NCBI GenBank assembly: GCA_964385465.1
Contig: CAYLPJ010000008.1
Location: 62,001-126,000, forward strand
Direction: 5' to 3'
DNA length: 64,000 nt
Source: CAYLPJ01 sp964385465
Lineage (GTDB): Bacteria; Planctomycetota; Phycisphaerae; SM23-33
The notes under the pieces were generated by a model. It saw only the letters and a list, made by a program, of their open reading frames with translations, ran no database searches and had not been told where the DNA came from. This document shows, in pieces, positions 8,670-19,600 of this stretch (within the stretch, counting starts at the first letter, position 1; each line of letters opens with the position of its first letter). The position numbers and the translations under genes were made by a program.

Positions 8670-9653
8670 ATGCGAAGCTTTCCACTGCCCAACACGACGC
8701 TTCGGTCGGCGGTGATCGGGCTCGGCACGGCCGGGTTCGGCACCGCCGTCGATGCCGACGACGCCTTCGCCCTGATGGACCGCTACGTCGAGGCCGGGGG
8801 CAACCACCTGGACAGCGCCCACGTCTATGCCGCGTGGGAGCCCGGCGGGTGGGGGGCCAGCGAACGGACCGTCGGGGCCTGGCTGGCCGACCGCGGCACC
8901 CGCGACGAGGTCCTCCTCGCCACCAAGGGCGCCCACCACGACCTGGCGACCCACCAGCCGCGGCTGACCCGCGAGGCGATCGCCGCCGACCTCGCCGAGA
9001 GCCTCGACCGCCTCGGGACCGACCGGATCGACCTCTACTGGCTCCACCGCGACGACCCGGCCGTGCCCGTCGCGGACATCCTCGGCTGGCTCGGCGAGCA
9101 CATCGACGCCGGGGTCATCTCCGCGATCGGGTGCAGCAACTGGACCGCCGCCCGCCAGCGTCAGGCCGCCGAGGCCGCCCGGTCGGCGGGGCGGACGGGC
9201 TTCTGCGCCTCGCAGGTCCGCTGGAGCTACGCCGACTTCCGCCTGCCCCCCGGCGACGGCGGCTCGGGCATGCTGGCCATGGACGCCGACATGCTCGCCT
9301 TCCACCGGGAGACCGGCATCCCCGTCGTCGCCTATGCCGCCCAGGCGGGGGGGTTCTTCTCGGGGCGGTACGGGCCCGGGGCCGACCCCGCGGCCGAGGG
9401 GGTCCGCCGGCGGGTGGTGACCTGCTACGGCAGAGAGGGGAACTACCGCCGCCTCGCCGCCGCCGAGTCGCTCGCCGCCTCCGGCGGTCTGACCGCCAAC
9501 CGGGTCGCCCTCGCCTGGCTGCTGCACCGCCCGGTGGCGGTCTGCGCCCTGGTCGGCTGCCGGACCGTCCGCCAGCTCGACGACACCCTCGCCGCGGCGG
9601 AGCTGCGGCTCTCGCAGGCGGAACTCGCCGCCCTCCCGCCGGGGCCGCCCTGA
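8670..9653 (+). CDS. Aldo/keto reductase
   Basis: A 327-residue NAD(P)H-dependent oxidoreductase of the AKR superfamily (TIM barrel). The catalytic tetrad can be placed: Asp in NHLDSAHVY, Tyr a few residues on, Lys in LLATKGAHH and His in LYWLHRDDP. The C-terminal cofactor region contains ALVGCRTVRQLDDTL, where family members bind the nucleotide phosphate. The substrate is unknown; the sequence most resembles the AKR groups acting on sugars or sugar-derived aldehydes. It follows the PEP-CTERM gene by 52 nt and could be read with it, though functions do not obviously connect. Confidence 0.9.
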   Translation: MRSFPLPNTTLRSAVIGLGTAGFGTAVDADDAFALMDRYVEAGGNHLDSAHVYAAWEPGGWGASERTVGAWLADRGTRDEVLLATKGAHHDLATHQPRLTREAIAADLAESLDRLGTDRIDLYWLHRDDPAVPVADILGWLGEHIDAGVISAIGCSNWTAARQRQAAEAARSAGRTGFCASQVRWSYADFRLPPGDGGSGMLAMDADMLAFHRETGIPVVAYAAQAGGFFSGRYGPGADPAAEGVRRRVVTCYGREGNYRRLAAAESLAASGGLTANRVALAWLLHRPVAVCALVGCRTVRQLDDTLAAAELRLSQAELAALPPGPP

Positions 9654-9670
9654 CCCCTTCGCCGGGGCGG

Positions 9671-9840
9671 GTGTGTCGGCTCTGTCCACCCCTGTCCATA
9701 GTGGACACAACGAGGGTGCGTATGTGTAAACTCTTTTTTGTGTAACGAGTTATCATGTGTCCGGATTCTGTCCAATCGGGGGGTCGGGTGGACAGGCGGA
9801 CAGGATCGGACACGGCGGGACAGGGGGGTGGACAGGGGCG
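9671..9840 (+). repeat. Dispersed intergenic repeat with TGTCC/GGACA boxes, copy 1
   Basis: Just after the reductase stop lies a run of TGTCC/GGACA pentamers: TGTCC at 9683, 9693, 9758 and 9769; GGACA at 9703, 9790, 9798, 9808, 9818 and 9830. TGTCCATAGTGGACA (9693-9707) is a perfect palindrome with a 3-nt centre. An AT-rich core (9721-9755) separates the two flanks. The reverse complement of 60,070-60,218 follows the same order and shares GTGTGTCGG, TCTGTCCACCC, ATGTGTC and GGCGGACA, so the two are copies of one element. No gene is present in 9654-9877. Confidence 0.65.
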
Positions 9841-9877
9841 GATCGACGAACAAATCAAAAGCGGTACGTCTTTTCCG

Positions 9878-10570
9878 CTACACCGAGTCCGCCCCGTTCA
9901 GTTTCGCCCCGATGGCCCGGCCGAGGTCGCACGCGGCCGCCATCGCCGCCGGCTGGAGCTCGAAGCGGAACCGCGCGACGGTGTCGGTCGTCGCGTCGGG
10001 CCCGAAGAGCATCTTCAGCCCGCTCATCGAGCAGGCGTCCCCCTTGCCGCACCGCACGCAGGGGACGTTGCCCTGCACCTTCACCGCCCCGACGAACTCC
10101 ATCCCTTCCTCCATCATGTAGAAGCGGATCGCGTCGGCGGCGAGGTCCGCCGCAGGCGGCAGCGTCGGGCACCCGGGCGGGACGGCCGCGGTCACCACGG
10201 CCCCCCCGGGCTTGCCCCGCATATACCCATGCACGTGCCTCAGCGGGTACAGCCGCTCGAGGAACGCCTTCGTCCGCGCATCCAGCGTCGAATAGGGCGC
10301 ATATCCCCCCACGATCAGCGCATCGGCCTCCCGGGCCTTCTCCATCAAACCATTGCCGTCGTCGTCCAGCACACAAGAATTGGTCTTCACGCAGCCCATA
10401 CAGGCCACGCAGGGCTCGATCCGGTACTGCCTGAGCTTCACCAGCTCCGTCTCCAGCCCCGTCGCCTCCAACGCCGCCGCCAGCGCCCGGTCCGTGTTGC
10501 TCTCGGCGATCGGCGAACCCGACACACCAAGGACCTTCCGCACGCGGTTGCCCGAACCTGTCTCGGCCAT
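9878..10570 (-). CDS. Flavodoxin-family iron-sulfur flavoprotein (NADPH-dependent FMN reductase-like)
   Basis: A 230-residue redox protein. The FMN phosphate loop is near the N-terminus (VLGVSGSPIAESNTD). Cysteines in CVACMGCVKTNSC, followed by DDDGN, match the iron-sulfur flavoprotein group; a second set, VPCVRCGKGDAC, lies near the C-terminus. The start is placed at 10570, where AGGAG sits 8 nt upstream. The frame stays open to 10771, but that extension reads through the palindromic element at 10614-10775 and is not believed. It is divergent from the Gfo/Idh gene. Electron donor and acceptor are unknown. Confidence 0.8.
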   Translation of the reverse strand: MAETGSGNRVRKVLGVSGSPIAESNTDRALAAALEATGLETELVKLRQYRIEPCVACMGCVKTNSCVLDDDGNGLMEKAREADALIVGGYAPYSTLDARTKAFLERLYPLRHVHGYMRGKPGGAVVTAAVPPGCPTLPPAADLAADAIRFYMMEEGMEFVGAVKVQGNVPCVRCGKGDACSMSGLKMLFGPDATTDTVARFRFELQPAAMAAACDLGRAIGAKLNGADSV

Positions 10571-10613
10571 CCTGATCTCTCCTGCCCACCCTCGGCCCGG
10601 GGGGGCGATTCCA

Positions 10614-10775
10614 GGCTGTGTCTGATATATCCAATCCGGGCTTCGAGCGTGCTGGATCGCGTCTGGTGGCGTCCGCCTGCATCGGCGATTCGAAGCGGAA
10701 TCGCCTGCTTCGGCGTCCTTGCCAGCCACGAACCAGCCCGCTCTCGGGCCGCGGAGCGATATATCAGACACAGCC
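10614..10775. mobile_element. MITE-like snap-back palindromic element with perfect 17-bp ends
   Basis: GGCTGTGTCTGATATAT (10614-10630) is the exact inverted complement of 10759-10775. The 128 bp between them are also an imperfect palindrome: GAGCG-GCTGG-TCG arms are found on both sides and a central hairpin is formed by GGCGATTC and GAATCGCC. There is no transposase gene, so it looks like a non-autonomous element moved in trans. No clear target-site duplication was found at the borders. It sits 43 bp upstream of the flavoprotein start and 130 bp upstream of the Gfo/Idh start. Confidence 0.7.
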
Positions 10776-10905
10776 TAGCAGCTTCGCGCCGGCGACTGAA
10801 GCCCGCACCGCCACCCAAGCCTCCCGGCGGGGTTAGAGACCTTATCCCGCCGCCGTCCCGGGCGGGGCCGAGACCGAGACCAGCGCACCTCAACGGGAGA
10901 ACCTC

Positions 10906-12159
10906 ATGGGCTCCAGGCGAACGAAGGTCACCAGGCGGGGATTCCTCAAGGGCACGGCGGCGGCCGCGACCGCCTTTACCATCGTCCCCAGCCACGTCCT
11001 CGGCGGTCCGGGCAAGGTCGCCCCCAGCGACACGTTCGGCGCGGCGTTGATCGGCTGCGGCGGGCGGGGCCCGGGCACGTTCGGCGGGCTGAAGAAGGGC
11101 GGGCTGCACACCGTGAAGCTCGGCGCCTGCGACGTGGACATGCACCGCGCCCGGCGGTTCGGCGGCAAGGACTCCAAGGTCCTGGTCACGCAGGACTTCC
11201 GGCGCATACTCGAGCGGAAGGACATCGACGTCGTCGCCATCGCCACCCCGCCGCACTGGCATGCGCTGATCAGCATCATGGCCATGGAGGCCGGCAAGGA
11301 CGTCCTCTGCGAGAAGCCGATGACCCGCTTCATCGCCGAAGGCCGGGCCGTCGCCAATGCCGCCAGGCGGTACGGGCGGATCTTCCAGATCGGCACGTAC
11401 GGGCGGTTCGGCGCCTCCCGCGGCAAGAGCCAGCAACGCACCCACAAGATCTTCCGCAGCGGGCTGCTCAAGCAGACCGACGCCGTCTACGTCCACCGGG
11501 GCGGCTTCAAGGTCAAGCAGTGGTCCGGGCGCGTCGACCTGCTGCCCCAGCCCGTGCCCGATCACCTCGACTGGGACATGTACTGCGGGCCCAGCCCGCT
11601 GAAGCCCTTCGTGCGGACCCGCCACGGCGGGACCCACCGCTGGTACTGGGACTACGAGGGCGGCGGGCTCGGCGACATGGGCCAGCACAAGCTGGACCCG
11701 ATCAACTGGATCTTCGGCCGCGACGATACAAGCCCCGTCGAGGTCGAGACCTTCGCCCCCCCGGCCCATCCGGAGGTCGCGGGCATGTGGGCCTGGAGCA
11801 AGCTGAAATACGCCGACGGGTTCACCCTCGTGCTCGAGAGCGGCGAGTGGGGGCCCAACACCGGCATGAAGTCCAAGGGCGTCGACCTCGACGACCTCAG
11901 CAAGGAAGACCGCGCCAAGCTCGAGAAGATGCCCGACCCCGAGCCGCTGCTGAGCTTCGGCGAGGCCGTCAAGACCCGCGCCAAGGCCGGCGGCAACGCC
12001 GAGGCCGCCCACCGCACCGCCTGCCTGATGCACCTGACCAACATCTCCATCCGTACCGGGCGAAAGCTCAAGTACGACCCGGTCAAGGAACGCTTCATCG
12101 GAGACGAAGAGGCCAACCGCCTGGCCTACCAGCCCATGCGGGCGCCCTGGCGACTGTAG
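10906..12159 (+). CDS. Gfo/Idh/MocA-family oxidoreductase with Tat signal
   Basis: A 417-residue NAD(P)-dependent dehydrogenase-like protein of a type abundant in planctomycetes. The twin-arginine motif TRRGFLKG (residues 9-16) precedes an Ala-rich segment, suggesting Tat export after cofactor loading. The Rossmann motif is ALIGCGGRGPG (about 47-57), and the family's CEKPM segment follows near residue 125. The C-terminal half (HRWYWDYEGGGLGDMGQHKL) is the alpha/beta substrate domain. The substrate, probably a sugar or cyclitol, cannot be told. ATG follows GGGAG. The HEAT-like gene downstream is separated by 66 nt, so the two may form an operon. Confidence 0.9.
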   Translation: MGSRRTKVTRRGFLKGTAAAATAFTIVPSHVLGGPGKVAPSDTFGAALIGCGGRGPGTFGGLKKGGLHTVKLGACDVDMHRARRFGGKDSKVLVTQDFRRILERKDIDVVAIATPPHWHALISIMAMEAGKDVLCEKPMTRFIAEGRAVANAARRYGRIFQIGTYGRFGASRGKSQQRTHKIFRSGLLKQTDAVYVHRGGFKVKQWSGRVDLLPQPVPDHLDWDMYCGPSPLKPFVRTRHGGTHRWYWDYEGGGLGDMGQHKLDPINWIFGRDDTSPVEVETFAPPAHPEVAGMWAWSKLKYADGFTLVLESGEWGPNTGMKSKGVDLDDLSKEDRAKLEKMPDPEPLLSFGEAVKTRAKAGGNAEAAHRTACLMHLTNISIRTGRKLKYDPVKERFIGDEEANRLAYQPMRAPWRL

Positions 12160-12225
12160 ACCAGCGGCCGGCGGCGGCAGTGGCGGACACGGAAAGAACC
12201 GAATTCTCCGAAAGGATGAACGAAT

Positions 12226-13092
12226 ATGGCCCTTGCAGATGAGATCAAAGCCGTCGTCGAGAAGCTGCCCGAGCTCGACGAGAAGGCCGAGGACAAGAAG
12301 AAGCGCCGCCGCGGCGAGGAAGGCAAGCTGACCGGGCCGCCCTGGGACGAGGCCGGCGAGCTCTACGACGCGGTCCTGGCCAAGGGCCGGCCGGGCGTCG
12401 AGGCCGTCATCGACATGATCCGCCCGCCCGACGAGGGCGGGGACTACAAGGCCCGGTACATGCTCGCCGGGCTCGGCGTCTACGCCTGCCGCGAGGGCAA
12501 GGACAAGGCCCGCCGGGCCGTCGTCGGCGCCCTCGCCGCCAAGCTCCCCGACGTGCCCTCCCCCATCCGCGCCACGCTCGCCCAGGAACTCCAGCGCGTC
12601 GGCACCGACGCCGCCGCCGCCGCCCTGAGCGAGATGCTCACCGACGAGAAGCTCTGCGACCCCGCCGCCAGGGCTCTGCTGGCCATCGGGGCCGGCGCCA
12701 AGCCCTTCCGCGACGCCCTCGCCAAGGCCAAGGGCCCCGCCCGGCTGCACCTCGTCCAGTCGATCGCCGCCGCCGCAGACCCCACCGCCGCCGGCGTCCT
12801 CCGCGAGGCCCTCGACGACGGCAACCGCGACGTCCGACTCGCCGCCGCACGCGGCCTGGCAGACCTCGCCCACGCCGACAGCGCCGACGACCTGCTCAAG
12901 CTGGCGGGCACCAAGGACCGCTGGCAGCGCATCCAGGCCACCAAGGCCTGCCTCGTCCTCGCCGAGAACCTCGCCGCCGCCGGCAAGGCCGACGACGCAA
13001 AGCGCGTCTACCGCCAACTGCGGGACACGCGTACGGAACCGGACGAGCAGTACGTAAAGGAAGCGGCCGAACGCGCCCTCGCCGGGGCCTAG
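12226..13092 (+). CDS. HEAT-like repeat protein
   Basis: A 288-residue alpha-helical, Ala/Asp/Lys-rich protein. Repeated helical pairs such as ALSEMLTDEKLCDPAARALL and VLREALDDGNRDVRLAAARG are typical of HEAT/PBS-lyase repeats. No signal peptide is seen, so it is probably cytoplasmic. The first 40 residues are charged (EDKKKRRRGEE). Such proteins serve as binding scaffolds; the partner is unknown. GAAAGGA lies upstream of the ATG. It follows a Tat-exported oxidoreductase, which might be the partner, but this is only positional. Confidence 0.75.
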   Translation: MALADEIKAVVEKLPELDEKAEDKKKRRRGEEGKLTGPPWDEAGELYDAVLAKGRPGVEAVIDMIRPPDEGGDYKARYMLAGLGVYACREGKDKARRAVVGALAAKLPDVPSPIRATLAQELQRVGTDAAAAALSEMLTDEKLCDPAARALLAIGAGAKPFRDALAKAKGPARLHLVQSIAAAADPTAAGVLREALDDGNRDVRLAAARGLADLAHADSADDLLKLAGTKDRWQRIQATKACLVLAENLAAAGKADDAKRVYRQLRDTRTEPDEQYVKEAAERALAGA

Positions 13093-13277
13093 GCCCGGGG
13101 GGGGGGCCGGCGGACCCATCGGCCCATCTTCGGCCCGCGCCCCGGGCCGACCTGCGCCGAGGGGGCGAAGCCGTAGGGAGATGACCGGAATACCGGCGGG
13201 CTGCAACGGTGGATAACCGCAGAGGCGCCGCGGAATTGCCCGGCTTTGCGGAACGCTTATCCGCTCTCGATCCTCCC

Positions 13278-13305
13278 TTGACTTTTGAGGGGTTTGTGGT
13301 AGCAT
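13278..13305 (+). promoter_or_regulatory. Sigma70-like promoter of the giant surface-protein gene
   Basis: TTGACT (13278-13283) is followed by a 16-nt spacer and TAGCAT (13300-13305). Transcription would begin near 13312. The interval 13093-13277 holds no gene. Confidence 0.5.
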
Positions 13306-13311
13306 AAAGGG

Positions 13312-13659
13312 GAATGTGAGGCGGGCGCAGCCTCGATCCGGCCCTCGAAAACGGCCGGCAGCGGGCTGCCGACCCGAACTGCACATCGCATATTCAGATC
13401 GCAACTCTTTGCTTAACGGAAGGTTGTGAGCGGCCACGAATCAAGGCCTCTCACGGATGAGGTTTGGAGGATGTCGGCGAGCGAAGCTGCCCGTCGGCCC
13501 AAAGCGAAGGTCGTTACAACGAGAAGTTTTGTGAACACATCGCGTTTGTCCGAAGCCATCGCGCCGCGCCACAACGGGCACTGCGCAAATTCTCATGTCC
13601 GGTCCACCGGTACTCGACAGCCCACTGTCGGCTCCTACTACAGCGGAAGGGAGAGAAGC
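13312..13659 (+). ncRNA. Structured 348-nt 5' leader of the giant gene
   Basis: Several hairpins follow the predicted start site: GAGGC/GCCTC (13318-13334), CCGGCC/GGCCGG (13338-13358), GCAGC/GCTGC (13358-13369) and a 10-bp stem GTGAGCGGCC/GGCCTCTCAC with one mismatch (13426-13454). The coding frame stays open through part of the leader, but the signal peptide and the ribosome site (AAGGGAG) place the true start at 13660. No known riboswitch consensus was recognised. Confidence 0.45.
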
Positions 13660-16600
13660 ATGTCACGCAAGCTTGCCCTGATCGTCGCGTTTTTGACCCT
13701 CGGTCTGATCGGCCTCGGAGGCGCCCACGCCGCCGACGCCAACTGGGTAGGCGGCGGCACCACCGCCGACTGGTTCGACGCCAACAACTGGTCGGCCACG
13801 ACCATACCCGGCGCCGCCGACACCGCGACCTTCAACGTCGACTCCGGCGATGTCACGCAGTTCGAACCCGACCTCGGCGGCGGCCCGGCCAGCGTGGACG
13901 TGCTGGAGTTCGTCGACGCGGCGGACTTCTACCTCGTCGACAACGGCACGTTGACGATCGGCTCGACGCTGACCCACAGCGCCACGGGGTTCTACGGCAA
14001 CGAGATCGCCGCCGACGTGGTGGGCACCGGCCTGGCCATCAACGTCACCGGCGGGTACCTGTACCTCAGCGGCGACAACACCGGCATCGACGGCAACAGC
14101 AGCGCGACGGTCTCCTCCGGCGCGGAGCTGTGGCTGGACAGCACGACGGCCGGCGGCTCGGCGTGGATCGAGCTCGACGGCGGCACGGCGGTGCTGAACG
14201 TCACCCATGCCGGCGGGACGGACTTCGGCAACGACATCTACGCCACCGCCTCCGGGGCGGACATCCGCTCCGAGGGCGGCACCGGCGAGGTGGGCGAGCT
14301 GTGGGTCGATCCGGCCGTGGACGCCACCGTTACCGGCAGCCTCCAGGCGAGCCTGCTCGACGTGGGCGCCGGCGGCTCGCTGGCCGCCTCCGGCGACTTC
14401 GCCACCACCGGCGGCGCCGCGGTCAAGAGCAACGCCAGCCTCTCGGCCAACTCCCTGGACATCGGCGGGACCCTCTCGCTGGGCACCGGCGCGTCGGCGA
14501 CCTTCGCCGCGGCCGGCTCGGCCGGGAGCCTCTCGCTCAACGACGGCGCCCTGGTCACCGCCAACGGCGACCTGACCGTCAGCAACCCCGGCGGCACGTC
14601 GATGACCTACGGCGGGGCGGGCACGGCGACGATCGACGTCGCCGCCGACAGGACCGTCTCGATCGGCAAGGTCGATGACGGCGCCCAGGCGGTCACGCTG
14701 GTCAAGACCGGCGCCGGGCGGCTGAGCCTCAACGATCCCGACAACGTCATGAGCAGCTCGACGCTCAAGGCCTCCGCCGGGACGCTGAGCGTCTTCGGCA
14801 ACACCGCCGGCAGCTCGGCCGACGGGGCCGACATCACGCTGGACGGCGGGACCTTCCTCGTCGAGGCCGAGGCCGAGTTCTTCCGCGGCATGGAGGCCCG
14901 CTACTACCAGGCCGGCCTGACGACCTTCTACGTCGGCGGCGACGACCGGGCCGAGGAGTTCGTCGACGAGGCGACCCTCCGCGCCTGGGAGGCCGGCATG
15001 ACCCCCGCCGTCGAGGGCACGGTGATCTCCCCGCTGGACTCCCCCGGCGGCGGCTCGACCAACGGCGGCGGCGCATTCAGCAACCTCCAGCACATCGAGG
15101 CCATCGACCCGGTCAGCCTGGGCAACGACAACCTCGTCGCCGTCTTCGACGGCTGGATCTACATCGAAGCCGACGGGACCTACGACTTCAACACCGAGAG
15201 CGACGACGGGACGATGATCTGGATCGACGGGGAGGAAGTCGTCCACAACAACCACTACCAGGGCTACAACGGCTCGCTCCAGTCCGGCAGCGCGTTCCTC
15301 GAGGAAGGCTACCACCAGATCTACATGGGCTTCTACGAGGGCACCGGCGGGGCCGGCTTCACCTTCCGCATGGAGGGCTCGCCCATCGACGCCAACGAGC
15401 TGTTCCACGGCAGACTGGCCAAGCACGTCGCCGTCGGCAGCGACGTGACGATGACGCGGAGCTCGACGATCGAGTCCGAGGCGGCCATCTCGGCCGACTT
15501 CGGCTCGCTGATCATCCCCGACGCCAACACGCTGACCGTCGACGGCGGCGTGAGCTTCGAGACGATCACCATGGGCGGCGGGACCATCGGCTTCACCGCC
15601 GCCGGCGAGGGCTCGACCCTCTGGACCGGCGCGATCACCGACGACGGCCTGGCCACCATCGTCAACAAGGACGGCGCGGGCGTGCTGGCCGTCGAGGCCG
15701 ACCCGAACACCGACCTCGGCGCCACCGAGATCGACGTGATCGACGGGACGCTGCGGCTGGTCACCCGGGACGGCAACGCCCTGGCGCTGCCCAACGAGAT
15801 TCGCGGCGGCGGGGACCTCCAGGTCACCGGCGACGGCCTGGCCGAGATCGACGACCTCGCCCTGACCGGCACGGCGACGATGGACGGCACCGGGACCGCC
15901 CGCGTCGACGACGTGCTGAGCACCCCGGCCGCGGTCGTCGTCAACAGCGGCACCTTCGACGCCAACGGCACGACCAGCATGGCCGGCGACGTCACCGTCA
16001 ACGGCGGGCAGTTCATCGACCGCGCCGGCGCGACCATCGGCGGGGTCACCGTCAACGCAGGGCAGTTCACCGCCGAGTCGCTCCTGTCGGCCACGACCGT
16101 GGACGTCGCGGCCGGGGCGGACTTCGACGCCCTGGGCGACGCGAGCGTCGGCACGGCGAACGTCAGCGGCACGGCGGACTTCGACGGCAACGCGAGCTTC
16201 ACCGGGGCCCTGAACGTCCAGGACCGCGCCAACGCCACCGTCACCGTCGACGGGCTGCTGACCGGCGGGGACGTCAACGTCACCGGCGGGCTGCTCAACG
16301 CCAACGGCGACCTGACGGCCTCGAACCTGAGCATCTCCGGCCGCGGCAAGCTGGACCTCGGGGCGACCTCGCGTATCCAGGGCGTCACGGGCACGACGAC
16401 GCTCGCCGGCGACGGCATCCTGTCGGTCGAGGACGCCAACGCCCTGATCGGGCTCAGCTCGCTGACCGTCGGCAACGACGGCTGGCTCGAGCTCCGCGCG
16501 GCCCAGAACGCCGCCAGCACCAACGTGACCGTCGCCGAGGGCGGCCTGCTCAGCGGTGAGCTCGGCTCGCTGGCGATCGGCACGGACGTGACGTTCCTGC

Positions 16601-19600
16601 AGGGCGCGGTCTTCGCGCCCGACGGCGGCTCCCGCTCGCCCAACGAGGTCGAGCTCGGCGGCGTGACCCTCCAGGCCGCCATGATGGGCCAGGACATCGC
16701 CCTCGGCCGCGACAGCGACCCCAACGTCGTCACCGACATCTACGACAGCGTGAAGCTGGGCGTCTGGTCCCGCGGGAACTTCCGCGACACCGGCGACGTG
16801 GACATCCGGGGCACGATGACGGACCTCGACGACACGGGCATCGAGATCGACCTCAACGGCCTGAACGTCCGGGTCAACACCGACGCCAACTTCATGACCA
16901 CCGACACCGACACCGGCGTGAAGATCACCGGCGACGGGTGGATGAACCTCAACGGCCAGGCGGCCGGCACGTGGACGGTGATGCGCCGCGAGGGCGATCC
17001 GACCACGGGCAACCGGTGGGACACGGTGGCGGACTTCAACAACTCCAACGCCCTCGGCGCCGGGCAGACGCTGCACGTCGGCGGCGGGCGCTTCCGCCTC
17101 GACGCGCAGCTCGACCCCAACGCCACGGTCGTCCTGGAGAAGGACGGGCAACTGTTCCTCCACGACCGCCGCGTGGACCGCGGCAACGTCGTCGTCAAGC
17201 CCGGGGCCCTGGTCTTCACCGACGACGGCGACGACTTCACCCAGGCCGACGCCAACTGGACCTGGGAGACCGGCTCGATCTTCTACACCCGGCGGGAGAA
17301 CGTCGATCCCATCGCGGCCGGCTGGCCGATGAACACGACGATCGTCTTCGACCACCAGGACCGCAACCACTACACCGGCGACTTCCGCCTCCAGGACGGC
17401 GCGGTCCTCCAGACCAGCCAGTGGGACAACGTCCTGCTGGACAACGTCGGCGACGGCAACGACATCCTGGTCGATCAGAACGCCGGCCCCGGCGCGAAGA
17501 TCGGCCTGGCGGCCTTCGAGGATCAGTCGCTGGTCATCAAGACCACCTTCGACACGCAGGTCGATCCCAACGGCATCCCCGGCGACGGCGACGAGTACCT
17601 CCTCGACCTCGTCGTGGGCCATACCGAGCCCACCGCGACCGGCCAGGGCAACGCCTACAACGACCAGCGGCGGTCGATCACCTACGCCAACCCGGCCCGC
17701 AACAGCCGCGTGGCCCTCGAGCCCGGCGACGGCGAGTACGTCCGCGTCGGCAACATCGAGCTGCGCCAGGGCCAGCTTCAGTTCCGCAACGGCAGCAAGC
17801 TCGAGCCGGGCAAGACCGTCACGATGACCGACGGGACGATCGGCGCCGAGCTGCACGTCTTCAGCGGCTCCGACGGCAACAGCGACGACTTCTGGACCGA
17901 CGGGTCCATCATCGTCGGCGGCGGAAACGGCGTCGAGGTCCGCGTCGACCGAGGCTCGACCACCGGCGACAACTCCGGCGTGGCCAACTACAACAAGATG
18001 AGCACCCCGGTGACCGTCGTGGCCGACGCCAACGCCGACAGCACCGACGCGATCCTGTACTCCAACCGCCACGGCAACAACGCCCCGTGGTGGTGGGGCC
18101 AGGCCCACATGGCCGACGTGACCCTTTCCGACGGCGCGAAGGTCATCGCCGAGCGGCGCAGCGACAGCCACCTGATGCTGGACCTGACGCTCGACGGCAA
18201 CAGCCGGATCATCAACAGCGGCAGCAACGACAACTTCCTGAGCTTCGGCCACATCGGCGGCGCCGGCCGGCTCGACGTGGAAATGGGCAACGACCGCCTC
18301 CGCCTGATCGGCTCGCTGGCCCCCGACGTCACCGTGGCGGTCAACGGGAACGACCCGATCCGCCTGACCGACCAGACCCACGGCGACATGGGCCTCCGCG
18401 GGCGGGACATCGGCTACGACCAGGGCTTCCGCTTCAACGGCGGGACGCTGATCATCACCGGCAACGCCAACCTGACCGAGGATATCCAGGACCCCGACCC
18501 CACCGGGGCGATCGTCTTCCGCGGCCGGACCGGGGACAACAACGGCCCGCAGTTCCGCGGCAACGAGTCCGGCGGGACCTGGGGCCAGGACTTCTCGATC
18601 ACGTTGGACAAGCCCGGCAGCAACCCCGGTGGGGCGCTGCGCGATCTGACGAACAACGGCTACATCTCGGCGGAGTTCCACGTCGACGATTACCCCGCGG
18701 GCACCCCCGAGGTCGTCAGTACCTACGTCGGTGAGTACCGTGTCACCGAGGATACCTACGCCTGGATCCGCACCCGCAGAGGGTCGGCCCCGGACACCTC
18801 CGAGGAAGGCCTCCTCCACATGACCAATGTCGTCCTGGAGGCCAACTCCGTGGTGTTGCTGGCCGAGGCCGACAACACGCGGATGAAGGTCGAGGGCCGG
18901 CTCGAAGGCGATGCGGCCATCTACAACGACAACGGCGGGACCCAGGGCTCCGACCCCATCGACTCCCTCGGGGACTGGACCGGCCCGCACACCCTGACGA
19001 TCTTCGGCGCCGACTGGCGGTCCGTCACGACGTACGTCGACGGCGCGATCACCACCGACGGCCTGACCGTCAAGATGGTTGGCAACAGTGACGTCATGAT
19101 GCGGAGCGGCTCGGCCGTCGACGTGGGCACCTTCACCGTCGATTCCGAGGCCGGCAGCGGCATCGTCTTCCAGTCCGGCTCGTCGGTCGACGCCGACGTG
19201 ACGAACTTCGCCAGCGGCACCGCCTCGTTCTACAGCGGGCAGGTCGCCAACCTCGGCGACACGACGTTCGGCTTCGTGCCCAGCTTCGGCGACGCGACGA
19301 TCAACATCGCCGACGCCACGTTCAACACGGCGATGGACCTGACCGCGTTTAACGGCACGATGACCGGCTCGGGCACGGTCAACGCCGACGTGACCCTCGC
19401 CAACGCCTCCGCCCTCGGCACCGACTGGACGGTCAGCAGCGGCAACACGCTGAACGTCGTCGGGCGCAGCGGCTCGGCCGGGACGGACAGCTTCACCCTC
19501 CAGGGCGGCACCCTCGACGTGAAGGTCAACGGCGACGCCATCATCGGCACCCCGGCCGACCTGAACGTCCACGGCACGGGCAACGCGCTGGGCGTCGACC

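Noticed and set aside
10438..13437. 999-codon minus-strand frame
   Set aside because: Shadow of the Gfo/Idh and HEAT-like genes; product is low-complexity and lacks any motif.
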